Of a DNA stretch of 60,000 nt, positions 1-10,620 are shown piece after piece (position 1 is the stretch's first letter; each line of letters starts with the position of its first letter). This DNA comes from Adiantum capillus-veneris (lineage: Eukaryota; Streptophyta; Polypodiopsida; Polypodiales; Pteridaceae): positions 104,568,355-104,628,354 of the forward strand of contig CM043943.1 of assembly GCA_014529385.2 (NCBI GenBank), in the 5' to 3' direction. Below the pieces are notes generated by a model that worked only from the letters and a program-made list of their open reading frames with translations, searched no databases and had not been told where the DNA came from. A program made the translations under genes and the position numbers.

Positions 1-2409
1 TTGAGCTAAACATGGCTAAACACAACCTGACATGAGAAAACAACCTCACTCTGGTTGAGCACAGCCACAAAACAGCCCTCACTCCCTAACACCTATCCTT
101 GGGAGAAATTGGGATTGATTGGATGAATCCAAAGAGATCCTTGAACCCCCTCTCACCTCTCGAAAAGGCAAGATGGACTAGGAAGTTGAAATGAGCAATT
201 TGCAATTGTAAAGAGAGGTTTTCATAGACAAGGATATCTGCAACAAACTCTGTGGTAGAAAAGTATCTTGTAATAAATAGGATCCAATTTCTACCCCTGC
301 AAGACGTTTGAAAAGTTAAAAAAATTCATTGAAAGTAAACCCATCTCTAACAAGAATCTCATCAACTCAATCGATTCATGTTGCAAAACCAGCATCCACA
401 TAAGAAACTATTGCAAACCGCTCCAAGAAGATGCATCAAAAATGAGGGTACATGCATTAAACTACTAGTATCCATATCATTTTCCAACTCTAGAGTGCTT
501 CGCATCAAGGAAAGAGTCAAAAACCTGCACCTCTAGTCATATGCCACATGCCCAAATCTCCAAGATGCTATGCAAATTCCAAAGGATGAGACAATCAAGG
601 CTACTGATAAATCAATTGTTCTATGATGAAGAACCAAAGAACTGCATCAATCACCATATAGAATGAGGAATTGCATACTATATTTCAAGGAACCTCAAAG
701 AATTGCATCAACCACCATATAGAATGATGAGCTACATATTGTATTTGAAGGAACTTCATTGGAAATGAGAATGAAAAGTGCTATTGATCTTCATCTATCT
801 AGAAAACATCCCAAGTGGTTATCAGCCCACTCTCACGATGAATTAGGAACAAATATCCAGGAGAAAGGAATAGACATCAATACTAAGATGACACCTAATA
901 TGGAAAGATCAAGAGACCCTGAACCCCAAGCTCTACAAGAGAAGAACAAGGTGTTATAGAAAGCCACCAAAGAGACCGTCAATCATGTTCGTTGCACATG
1001 GAACCACTAAAATTGTAAGGAAGTAGTTCATGAAAATTGACTCCCAAGCTGGCTCCACTTCCCCCTCTAAAGGGAGAACACTTGAACCATGGATAATTGT
1101 CATAACTCTCCAATAGCCTCTACCTATGTAGCTGGATCACCAAAGGTAGGTGGACTCGGAACCAAATCTAGAAGAATTGAGAAGACCGTCTCCCCACTAT
1201 GAAGAACGTTTGATCTAACTGTAACTGGTTCCTAGTCAAAGAAGGACCACTATACACCTGTATGAAACAACATACCAGTCTAAGGATAAGAAAAGTAGAT
1301 GTTTCTTGAATGGTAAAGTCTTCAGGGACCAATCTGGAAGGCAAGGCATAGGAACTACCGCTTGGATGCACTAGGAAGATCAATCGTCACACCACAAATC
1401 TTCAAGAAAAAGCAACCACCAAATGGCTAAAGAAAACATCCACCAAGACACTAACTGCACTATTGGCTAAAGCGCATCATCCTAAGCTGCAAGAAATGGG
1501 CAAGGAAACCAAGGACTAGAAGACACCATGCATGGCACTCTGTTGAATGGAGCATGGGTAGTCAATAGAAGATAATACAAGTATCCTAAAAAATGAACTT
1601 TGAGGAAACAAAATGGCTCAAACCCACATTAGAGCAGAGCAAACATTGTCATTGAAAGCTCTAGAGCTAAAGCCAAGAACTCCACCCAAGATAGGAAGCC
1701 CCCTTCCTGCTCAATCCTAGGAAAAGAGAATAAGTACCACCAGAAAGAGATTTGAGACCACCTAGAGTAAAATTGCTTCCTCTATAACTGAATAGCAAAA
1801 CCTGAATCTCAAAGAACTCAAGACTCAAGAGAATCACACCATCGGTAAACTCGGACTGCTAAGGATAGGAAGACCTAAAAGGTCATCACCTCAAGATCAT
1901 GTTTGCCAAAAAAGCCTTTGGGGTCCAAGAAAAGAACCTAGCTACTCAATCAAACTCCCTGAGATCAAAGCAATGTCCACCACCACCTCTCCACATTTGC
2001 CAAGATCAAACATGTAGATACAATCCAATACAATATACCAAACTGCAGATAGACTCAAAAGAGCACATATACTCCCATTTTTGTAACTTTCTTCCTTAAG
2101 ATCTTCATCAAAATTTTCCTTTCCACTTTCGCTTAAGAGAACATACCCACAACCAAAGTATGTAATCATTATGCGATACATAACATGACACTAATACTCA
2201 AAAGAAGATTAAAGGGACCGACTGGGGAAACATTGCAACATGCCCTTGAAGATCGTAATGGGTTGCCCCAAAAGTTGAATCTCCTTTGTAGTCAAAGTGT
2301 CCTAAACACCATTTCATATGCCTCAAGAAAATTTGTGAGAATCAAAGCAGCTAACTGAGTATTCATCAGTGCACTTTTCATAGCCGATAGTAGTTAATCA
2401 TGAATAGAT
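1..2409. other. Unassigned sequence, probably decayed retroelement interior
   Basis: I recognise no gene here. Reading frames are short and carry no motif I know. The stretch lies downstream, in minus-strand sense, of the gag fragment that ends at 2410, so it may be the rest of that element; this is inference. A two-copy imperfect tandem repeat of about 60 bp is visible at 632-751, with both copies sharing the core CACCATATAGAATGA. Confidence 0.4.
632..751. repeat. Two-copy imperfect tandem repeat, about 60 bp unit
   Basis: The stretches 632-690 and 691-751 align along their whole length, sharing AAGAAYTGCATCAAYCACC and CATATAGAATGA and ending in TTTCAAGG or TTTGAAGG. Nothing suggests it is coding. 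Confidence 0.7.
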
Positions 2410-2739
2410 TTAGCCTTCATAACAAATGATTGCATGGAACTTTTGGGTGGAAAAGTGGATGGAAAATAATTGTCCAAAAAGGATGACTGCTCGCATCATA
2501 GAATCCCAATCGAAAATTCCAACGAGCTTGAACCACATTTTGTTGCTGGCAGTCTTCAAAGTGTGAACGGCTAGAGAAAGTGCCTTTGTAAGAGATTCCA
2601 CAATGGCCGACATTGCCTTTACATTACCAGCATCCCAATCAACACACAATTTTAGACACTCTTCATCTTGAAGGTGAGTGTACTTGTTGTTAGGATCCCT
2701 TGTAGGACAGGGCTCCAAGTCATCAACTATGTCCCATAA
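2410..2739 (-). pseudogene. Family C retrotransposon gag fragment (UBN2-like)
   Basis: A minus-strand frame reads LWDIVDDLEPCPTRDPNNKY, then about 60 residues later LVGIFDWDSMMRAVILFGQL. The second part follows the usual Copia gag pattern (aromatic or Leu, then a long Leu-rich helix with RxxxLxxQL). The 10.6-11.46 kb copy has the same block in shifted frames (WDI, EPRPTRYNNN, LLGQLFSMKF), so this is a family and not chance coding. Its 5' end abuts the Copia-1 LTR at 2740. The matching leader resumes beyond Copia-1 at 8636. The copy is therefore a gag gene split by insertion and is not functional. Confidence 0.65.
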
Positions 2740-2919
2740 TGTGAGTGCACATGGGAGCATATGCGTGCGAGTGCAAGGGGGTGCAGTGCAGCAGAGATAG
2801 TGTTTGTTGGAGCTCTCAGTGAACAGATTACTGACCGCTCCTTATATTTCTATTTTATCCAAAGAATAAGGTGTTAAGGATAGTGATGGGTGGCCAGCCA
2901 CTTGGCCTAAACCCTGACA
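2740..2919 (-). repeat. Copia-1 3' LTR (180 bp)
   Basis: In element sense it starts TGTCAGGGTTTAGG and ends CACTCACA. It is directly preceded by the polypurine tract AAGTGGGAGAT (2920-2930), the usual Copia context. The inner three quarters match 8495-8635 closely, including the shared block ATTACTGACCGCTCCTTAT. Confidence 0.85.
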
Positions 2920-2966
2920 ATCTCCCACTTGAAGGCCAGTGTGGCCCAAATTTGGAGACATGATCT

Positions 2967-4135
2967 TCAAGAGACTTTTTCTCTAGCAAACAAGAAAATG
3001 TAGCCAGATGTGGATCTCCTAGTGTCCGCATAATCATAATTGGTGTATCCAACTATGGATGCATCATTGTTCCCAAAGTGTAAGCACTTGCTGATTGAAC
3101 CCTCAATGTATCTCAAGATATGCTTCACTGCTTCCCAATACTTTTTGCCTAGATTTTCCATATACTTGCTAACTACTCCCACTACAAATGCAATGTCTGG
3201 TTGCATGCTAACCATAGCAGACATGAGACTGCCAATTGCCAAAAAAGATGGCACCTTTTCCATCTCTGCCTTTTCAGCATCTGATTTGGGGCAATCATTC
3301 TTGCTAAGTTTTACATATGCAGCCATTGGAGTGCTCAATGCCTTCCCCCCTTGCATGTTAAAATGTTGCAAGACCTTGTGAATATACTTTTCTCTTGTGA
3401 TAGTACAAGTATTCCACGCTTATGATCTCTCTTGATACGCATATCAAGAAAGTGATGTGCATCACCTAAATCTTTCATGGAAAATTGTTTGATTAAGGAA
3501 TCCTTGAGAAGTGCAATCTCATCTTTTGACTTCTGAAATATAAGCATATCATCTAAGTACAAGGTTAGAATGATGAGGGAACCATTATTCAACGTCCTTG
3601 TGTACAAGTAGTGATTTGCTTGGCTCCATACATAACCTTGGGATGGAATGTACTTGTCAAACTTGATGGACCACTCCATTGAACCTTAATTTAGTGCATA
3701 CAAAGCTTTCTTGAGTCTACACACTAGTTCTACCCTTGTTGTCTTCTCATGCTTTATCTCAAAACCTTCTGGCTACATCCTATCAAAACCTTCTTCGAGA
3801 TCCCGGTGAAGAAATATCGTCTTCACATCCATCTGGACCAGTTCCATGTCATCTATGGCTACTAAACCAAGCACAAGACACGGTGTAGTCATCTTGACCA
3901 CCAAATAAAACATATCATCAAAATCTACGCCTTTCTTTTGTTTGAATCCTTTAGCAACCATTCTAACCTTATATTTAGGCTCGGGATCTTCTATCATGTA
4001 CTTCTTCTTGTACACCCATTTGCAAGGCAATGCTTGTTTACCCTCTGGTAACTCTATCAATTCCCAAGTTTCATTGGCTAAATGTGTGTTATACTTAGAT
4101 TGCATAGCCTGCTCCCACTTCACACTATCTTCCAT
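2967..4135 (-). pseudogene. Copia-1 reverse transcriptase / RNase H (broken)
   Basis: Copia reverse transcriptase copies element RNA into DNA. The minus frame shows the N-terminal block WVYKKK, YKVRMVAKGFKQKKGVDF and MDVKTIFLHRDLEEGF at 4135-3773. After a frame break comes the catalytic block LYLDDMLIF (YVDD-type, 3679-3335). The Copia RNase H pattern PDIAFVVGVVSKYMENLGK and RRSTSGYIFLF follows at 3371-2967. The frame then runs out at VS just before the polypurine tract, so the rest of RNase H is deleted. At least two frameshifts and stops make it non-functional. Confidence 0.85.
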
Positions 4136-4640
4136 CTAAATAGCTTCTTTATAACAAGTGGGTTCACTGCAGTCAGTGACTAACAAATATTCCAACCCTA
4201 GTTGAAAATGCTCAGATGCACGAGATACACGAGTAGATCTTCTGAGTGTCTAATTGTTGGATTTTTCTCTCTTTGGAGCAACGTTTGTTTGTGTAGTAGT
4301 GGAAGGTACATCACTAGCACGTCCAGCACTCTGCATAACCGGTGGTGAGGCAACATCCTCAAACCTTACTTTGCAATATTCAATCTCTTTCATTGGTTGT
4401 CTATGCATCTTAGACTTGTTGACTATCACCTATGAGTTGCAGATAACCTTGTTAGATTCTTGGTGCCAGAGACGATATCCCATCTCTCCATCCATAACAT
4501 ATCCAATGAAGATGCACTTGTGTGATTTAGGATCCACCTTTTTAATAAGCTCTTTTGGCACATGTGAGAATGTCTCACACCCAAATACACGTAATCTATC
4601 ATAATTAGGGTTGTTTGCTCATCCAGATCTCCTTCCAAAC

Positions 4641-5652
4641 CTAATACATTAGTGGTGTACTAGGAGATTGGTTTATCAAGTATACAGTTATCATAATAGC
4701 TTCCCTCCAAAACTCTTGAGGTAAAGTAGCCGTAGACAATATAGAAGTAACATGTTCCTGGATAGTCATATTCATCCTTTCTGCCACACCATTTTGAGTA
4801 GGTGTGTGAGGCGTGTTGAATTGTTGTCTAATGCCTTCTTTACTACAAAATTCCTTGAACTCGGAGGAGGTATACTCGCCTCCATTGTCAATTTGCAATG
4901 CTTTAAGCTTTCTACATGACTGTTTTCTACCATTGCTAAGAACTTCTGAAAGACACTAAAGACTTCGCTCGTTTGCTTCAAGAGATAAACCCACACCTTT
5001 CTAGTGGAACCATCTATGAATGTTAGAAAGTACAGTGCCTAGAGACTTAAGAGGCATAGGTCCGCACAAGTCGCTATGAACAAGATCTAGAGGACTTCCC
5101 AACTCCTTGTCTTAAGGTGCTTAGGTCAACCTAGTCTGCTTTCCATAGATGCACTACTCACATAAAGAAAAGTTGGTGTAATCTAACATAGGGATATAAC
5201 TAGAATGCTGCAATATCTTTATTCCTTTTTGAATCATATGTCCCAGTTGGCTATGCCATAACTCTGGAGATGGTAACTCGGCTACACAAATAGAATTCTC
5301 TTTCTCTGGAGATACATAGAGTGAATGCAATGAGCCAGACTTATGGCCTTTAAGCATGACCAGGTTTCATTTCTTGATTAGCAAAAAACCATGTGCAAAA
5401 ATAGTAGTGTAACCCAAATTGTCAAATTTCCCGAGGGACATCAAACTCTTTGTCAATTTGTGTACATGTCTAACATTCTACAGCATAAACTCAGTGCCAT
5501 TATGCATTAAAAAAATTTATGGCCCCAAACTACATATATGGAGCTCATAAGGGTTTCCCAGCTTCATTGTACCATGTGTAACAATATATGTGGAGAACCA
5601 CTGGTGCCTTAGGAGGAGTCACATGAAAGTTAGCACCTGAGTCCACTATCCA
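4641..5652 (-). pseudogene. Copia-1 protease and integrase region (broken)
   Basis: The protease start WIVDSGAN, with the DSGA active-site motif of Copia retropepsins, is at 5629-5652. The GAG-pre-integrase pattern (WHSQLGHMIQKGIKIL) is in the frame 5357-5154. The integrase core follows at 4898-4641, with DNGGEYTSSEF supplying the second catalytic Asp and TPTQNGVAERMN the catalytic Glu. The frames are separated by stops around 4990-5150 and 5360-5630, so no intact protein can be made. Confidence 0.82.
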
Positions 5653-5655
5653 ATT

Positions 5656-6623
5656 TTACGCATAACACTTGGCAAGGGCTAACAATGCATCAGGACTCAA
5701 ATCCGAGGTGAAGATCATTACATCTGATGGCTTCGTTACATCAAGAATAGTCTCAATAGATGGACACTCAACAACATTAAGTTCTATCTTCATAGTGCTT
5801 TTAGGTGTGTCAGACTTCACTTTTTCTTTTTCCTTTTTACGTTGTAATGCATAGTAATCCTTCTTTATGTGTCTCTTTTTGTGGCAATGATAACATTCAA
5901 CATTCTTCATGTCTCTTCCACGACTCTTGCTACGATTGTTCTTGCAATCCTGAGAAAGACCATGACTACGACCACGCTGCCTTGCCTTGTCACGGCTTCC
6001 ACTAGGTAGATATGCATCACCATGCCCACTCGCATCAAGAGACTGGCGTTTAATCTCCTCAGTGAGCAATGTGCTAGTAACATCACTAAAAACAAGCTTT
6101 TCCTTAGGGGAAAATTTACTAATGCAATATTGAGCGTATCCCATGATTATGGCAACGAACATAGCAAGAAGATCGCCTTCATCTCATCATCAAAATTAAG
6201 ACCTTTGGAAGTAAGCTGCAAAAATACATTGTTGAGCTCATTCAAATGAGAGTTAACCTTGCTACCTTCTTTCATGTTCATGCACATAAGTTTCTTTGTA
6301 AAAAAAACCTTGTTTAAGGCACTTTTATCATTCCGTGTTGCACATAAGGCATCCCATAAACCTTTGTCCATTATGGTGAAGTAAATGAATTCACCAAGGT
6401 GCATGTGAATGGTCGCCATAGCACGATAATTCAAATCTTCTCATTGATCATCAATATAGGAATTCCTTTTTTTGTCACGCAATGGTGCTATCAAACCCTT
6501 ATAGATTAACACATCTTGCATACGCTCCTTCCAAATTGCAAAGTTTATGCCATCAAACTTTTTGATGTGGTACTCTTCCTTGTCCAAAGCAATCATAATT
6601 TTAGAGAATGTGACCAAAAACAT
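5656..6623 (-). pseudogene. Copia-1 gag with CCHC zinc knuckle (broken)
   Basis: Gag forms the particle and binds element RNA. The first frame (6623-6441) has the UBN2-type start FDGINFAIWKERMQDVL. The second (6434-6147) continues it with LWDALCATRNDKSALNKVFF. The third (6162-5656) holds the basic region and the zinc knuckle CYHCHKKRHIKKDYY. The last knuckle position, normally Cys, reads Tyr, so the CX2CX4HX4C motif is degenerate. Two frame interruptions separate the parts. The end runs directly into the protease motif at 5652. Confidence 0.85.
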
Positions 6624-7844
6624 GCAAGATTTTTGGGAAAATTTTGAAAGAGTTTCCCCTGTAACATGAGCAAAACCTTAAGACAATATGCAGCAAAATC
6701 GCTGAGTGATCAATCAAGTGTACCAAGAATACATATGGACGACTCATGGAAAAAATCCGACAGAGTCTCCTCTATTCAAAAATCAAAATCTCAAGTGAAA
6801 TTGATCCAAAAATAGCACATAAACCAACAAATTGTAATCAATGGGCATAACCTGGCATAAACTGCTCAAATAAACTATCGAGGATGACAGCCAACTGAAC
6901 GTCAAAGCACCTATATCCATCTATACATAACCTATGGTGAGGCCAAAAAAGGGATCTCCAGTAACCTAATCTACCTCACACTGGATAACTCAGCCCTCTG
7001 CTTCAAAAAAACCTCACGCAATGACCATCACAAAAGGTTATGCAGACTCAATGACTATCCACAACCTAAAAAATGGCTCTTCCAAACCGAGTCTCAAAAA
7101 CAGCCAGGTAACTGTCAAGAACAAGCCAAAAAATGGCTCCACAACCTCGTACCAAAGGCAGTATCCACAACTCAATGTACATGTAATGATAATCACTACT
7201 AGTGTAGCAAGTATGCACAAAAACATGCACCAAAAAAAGATGCAAGCAATATGTACTGATGTCTCTCCCTGTGGGGAGTGAAAATTGCTCTCAACAGAGC
7301 ACAGTAGCACCACAAGTGCTAATCGCACATATAGCAGTGCATAAAACTCACACTAGAGCAAGAATCTGCCAACTGTAGTCAAATTTGTCGATGGCATAAA
7401 GAGACAGATACTAGATGCAAATTTTGGCATAATTTTTTGATAGCATAATCGCATAAAATGGCTCACAAAATCAAAAGACCGTCAGTAACAATCTAAGAGT
7501 ACCTCTCGTGACGGGAATCTCATGCACATCCAAAAATCAATCGTTCAAAAAATCAACTAGTGTAGAAGCTCCCATAGTGTAATAATACATACATGAGAGC
7601 CAACACGGAGATACTGAAATTCAGAGAAAATTGATCTCTGAACCACATAATGCATACATCACTAAATGCTCATGTATGTGCCAAAAACTACTCGTCCAAA
7701 GTTCGATGTCGATGTCGATGTCGATGCAATGCCAAGAGCCTATGTGTGTGGGAGAAGAAGTCGGGTTGATCTGTGTGTATGCCAAAATCAGCCCCACTTC
7801 TCTCTCTCTGATGCCGATGCCCGTCATGTCTCTTTTGATGCCAA

Positions 7845-7923
<79 letters not shown>

Positions 7924-8479
7924 CACATGCTCTTACCGAAGGCCAATACCCAAGAGCATGCTCTCTCTCTCTCTCTTCTCCTTGATGCTTCTCTTTGCTT
8001 ACTCTCTGCATGTAGCTTTGCTACACATTAGCCAAGAACTACCAACGTTGTCGTCAAAAAACTACTAGCACTATGTATTTTGCTTGCCCGTAGCGCTACT
8101 GAGTTGCTAAAAAATTTCCAACGCTTTGCTGCTTGCAAAGTTATAAACTCTTTTGTAGCACTATTGCACAGCACAGGAGCCCAGATTCTCCAATGTTAGT
8201 TTAAAAAAATTCAACTCTACTTTCTTCTGCTTCTATTGTGTGAAATTTTCAACACTATTGCTTTGCGAAAAAAATCAACACTATGAGTTGTTGCTTGTAG
8301 CATTATCTACTGAAGCCTTTTAATGTTATGCTCACTTCACAAAAAAACTTCAACGTTGTCAATTTGCAGTAGAGAAGAACCAAGGGAAATTGCCAAAACT
8401 CTAGCTCTACAGTCTATCGAGCTGCACTTAATTTAGGAGCTTGTGCACACGTGCCACCGGAGCCGAGAAGAGCCATCGT
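6624..8479 (-). other. Copia-1 5' leader, non-coding
   Basis: This lies between the primer site (8480-8492) and the gag start. I see no credible gene. It holds a long (GT)n tract and a short GATGTC hexamer repeat near 7706-7725. The long open frames across the GT tract come from the dinucleotide repeat and are not genes. Confidence 0.7.
7847..7923. repeat. (GT)n microsatellite with GCGCGC interruption
   Basis: A nearly uninterrupted GT run of more than 60 bases ends in GCGCGCGCGTGTGCAC. Alternating purine-pyrimidine sequence of this length can adopt Z-DNA. It lies in the Copia-1 leader. Confidence 0.95.
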
Positions 8480-8492
8480 GGCTCTGATACCA
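8480..8492 (-). other. Copia-1 primer-binding site (tRNA-iMet type)
   Basis: In minus sense it reads TGGTATCAGAGCC, complementary to the 3' end of plant initiator tRNA-Met. It is separated by two bases from the inner end of the 5' LTR. Confidence 0.9.
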
Positions 8493-8494
8493 CT

Positions 8495-8635
8495 TGTGAG
8501 TGCACGTGGGAGTGTGTGCGTGGGAGTGCGAGTGCGGTGCAGTGCAATAGAGACAGTGTTTGGTGGAGCTCTGTATGAGTAGATTACTGACCGCTCCTTA
8601 TTCGTCTATTTTATCCAAAGAATGAGGTATTAAGG
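8495..8635 (-). repeat. Copia-1 5' LTR, truncated
   Basis: Matches the 3' LTR (2740-2919) from the CACTCACA end outward, then stops after TAAGG at about 8635. The expected TGTCAGGG outer end is missing, so about 40 bp were lost. Confidence 0.8.
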
Positions 8636-9050
8636 TTAGCCACAGCAAAAATGGCATTTCAAAATGCTAGTGAGGAGGGGAAATGTGTTGTCACCGGGAG
8701 TAGGTGAACCAAAGTTTCACCGTCAAGGATGGCGTTTCAAAACGCTGGGAAAGGAGGGCACTCATTGGTTGCTTGCGTTCTAAAACGTTGGCAAAAAAAA
8801 AGAAAAAAACATTTCACATCCTTTGATCGTCAACAGTATCGCAGTTTTTGGCATTTCAAAATGTTGGTAATGACACCAACTCAACGGTGCATTGTGTAGG
8901 GAGAAGCAACACAAGATGCAAGAGCTCCGGTATGGAAGCGTTTTAAAATGCTAGAGACAAAAAGGGGGGGAAAGGGGGTAGTGCCACACCAACAAGGGGG
9001 TACTCTTCACGGTTGCTCCTCTTCTCAACTTGCTCTTCTCCACGCCAAGG
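8636..9050 (-). other. Family C leader with palindrome array
   Basis: This is the stretch between the family C primer site and the Copia-1 insertion. It contains five short inverted repeats with the core GCRTTTCAAAAYGC at 8653-8670, 8731-8748, 8775-8792, 8849-8867 and 8936-8954, separated by unrelated spacers. Two are perfect 6-bp arms around CA. There is no open reading frame. The same motif recurs in the leaders at 10.2-10.56 kb and 52.66-53.0 kb. Confidence 0.7.
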
Positions 9051-9086
9051 GCTCTGATACCATGTCAAGTTGACAATGCGGAAGCA
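9051..9086 (-). other. Family C primer-binding site and LTR stub
   Basis: GCTCTGATACCA at 9051-9062 is the plus-strand view of a tRNA-iMet primer site. It is followed at once by TGTCAAGTTGACAATGCGG, which matches the inner end of the family C LTR at 53115. Similarity stops after about 24 bases, so the 5' LTR is truncated by the junction with the next fragment. Confidence 0.75.
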
Positions 9087-9449
9087 CAAGTAGTCATTGT
9101 GCTAAAGGAGAAAGAACCAATACCCAACCTCGAAGATGTGATCAACTCAGCTTATGTTGTGGCATCAAGTAACTACAAAAATAGAAAAAAATCTTTAGTG
9201 CAGCATTGTGATAGAATCAATCATCTCTCCAAATATTATTATGAAATAAGCCCTTGTATAACTTGTGGTCAAAAGAATCATGCCACCAAATATTGCACAT
9301 TGAATGAGAGACAAGCTAAGTTTTCTAACAACAACAACAGAAGCAACTACAAAGAAAGCTACAAAGCCAAAGACAAAGACAAAGCCAAAATCAACCTTGC
9401 TGCTGAAGATTTCAGTGGGATGAAGATACCAACAACCGGGCTAGCATAG
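9087..9449 (+). pseudogene. Retroelement gag tail with CCHC zinc knuckle
   Basis: The frame from about 9087 reads KEKEPIPNLEDVINSAYVV and then CITCGQKNHATKYC, a clean CX2CX4HX4C knuckle. A Lys/Asn-rich tail (FSNNNNRSN, KAKDKDKAKIN) follows. It starts without its own initiation region and ends at a stop at 9447-9449, so it is only the C-terminal part of a gag. It lies directly upstream of the polypurine tract and LTR at 9656, which suggests a plus-strand element whose pol has been deleted. Confidence 0.6.
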
Positions 9450-9655
9450 TCTAGGACGATGTGTTGTGAAGCACTATCATTTGTATTTCCTTCATTTGTG
9501 TTGAGGGGACGATTTGTGTGTTCCACCTTGTGTTTAGGCGATTTTGTGTTCCATACCCTACTTTGTTCCGGGAGAGGTTTGTGTTGTATACCTACCCCTA
9601 ATGTGTTTTGAGAGAAGAAGTGTGATCAGTGCAACCAAACCCAAAGGGGGAGGGT
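9450..9655 (+). other. 3' end of a plus-strand element, ending in a polypurine tract
   Basis: Non-coding. It ends in CCAAAGGGGGAGGGT, a typical polypurine tract, immediately before TGTTGAAG of the LTR. Confidence 0.6.
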
Positions 9656-10051
9656 TGTTGAAGTGGGTTTGTTGAACCGCAAGAACTCCCCATATCCATA
9701 TAGACAGTCATGTAGGTTGTTAAGTATATATAATAATGTGACAACTCATGTGTTGGCATGTGATGCCTCAAGAGTTGTGTGAAGAGCCAAGTAGAAGGGT
9801 CCAAATTCCAAGTAGCATCTTGCCCTTTCAAGAAGAGTCAACTTCCCTTTGGAGAGGTGCAATCATTACATGCTATGCCTATATAATAAGCTTTGTATTT
9901 ATTTTCATTTGTTGAATAATCAAGTTGTGTTTGTTTACACTCTAATCTATTGTGCATTGATTCAACCTCTTAGTAATCTCTCTCTCTCTCTAATTCATTA
10001 TGATTACATAATGAATGTTATGTTACTCTATCCACCATAACCTTTCAAACA
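9656..10051 (+). repeat. LTR D (396 bp), flanked by a polypurine tract and a primer site
   Basis: Starts TGTTGAAGTGGG and ends TTTCAAACA. On its left is a polypurine tract (as for a 3' LTR). On its right is CGGTATCATAGC (10052-10063), a decayed tRNA-iMet primer site (as for a 5' LTR). It includes a short CT repeat near 9977-9992. No second copy of this LTR is visible in the window. Confidence 0.65.
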
Positions 10052-10356
10052 CGGTATCATAGCTTCGTGGAGAGAACCCACACTATTGAGAAAATGATGA
10101 GCTTTGACTAGTTTTCTTGCAGGTGATGACCACAAGGGTGGCTCTATGGACCGTTTGGCTTTTCTTCTCAGAGTGTTATAAACTGCAAGCAAAAGGGGCA
10201 TCATCAGCAACATTCTAGAATGCAAGCAAACTCAATTGTTGGCGTTCTAAAACACAAGCGAGGAAGGGGCAGCTATGGTGCTAGCGTTTTGAGACGTTGA
10301 AGGCAGGAGGGCCTTCATACTCTGCAAGGCTTCAACGACAAGGTCTTTTTGGCAAC

Positions 10357-10397
<41 letters not shown>

Positions 10398-10620
10398 GCG
10401 CTCTCGTAGCCCTGTGTTTTGAGACGCACGAGCTTAAGCTACTAGCGACGGCTACAAACCTCCCCCATGGTTGCGTTTTGAAAAGTTGGTTCCAATGCCT
10501 TCAGATGCTTGAGCTTGGCTTCCTTTTTGCCTTTTGACGGCTCAGTATTTTAAAACGCTAACAATAGGGAGCCCATTGGACGGCAACAGCTGTAGCGAGC
10601 ATGGAGGGTGTTTAGAAACT
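10052..10620 (+). other. Leader with palindrome array and (CT)n tract
   Basis: Follows the decayed primer site. It holds plus-oriented versions of the family C palindrome at 10208-10227, 10240-10255, 10281-10303, 10414-10430, 10471-10489 and 10542-10562, for example TAGCGTTTTGAGACGTTG. A CT run occupies about 10361-10395. There is no credible coding frame. Confidence 0.6.

Larger units (their letters stand above)
2740..8635 (-). mobile_element. Copia-1, Ty1/copia LTR retrotransposon (defective)
   Basis: Minus-strand element with the Copia order gag, protease, integrase, reverse transcriptase, RNase H. The 3' LTR is 2740-2919 and the partial 5' LTR is 8495-8635. A tRNA-iMet type primer site is at 8480-8492 and a polypurine tract at 2920-2930. 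The outer end of the 5' LTR is missing: similarity to the 3' LTR stops at about 8635, so no target duplication can be read. The polyprotein carries several stops and frameshifts. RNase H ends abruptly about 45 bp before the polypurine tract, which implies an internal deletion of the last part of pol. It sits inside a family C element, whose gag lies to the left and leader to the right. Confidence 0.88.

Noticed and set aside
7621-8068. Open frames of 100-145 codons on both strands across the GT tract
   Set aside because: They translate to long Val-Cys or His-Thr runs created by the dinucleotide repeat, in several overlapping frames, with no start context or motif.
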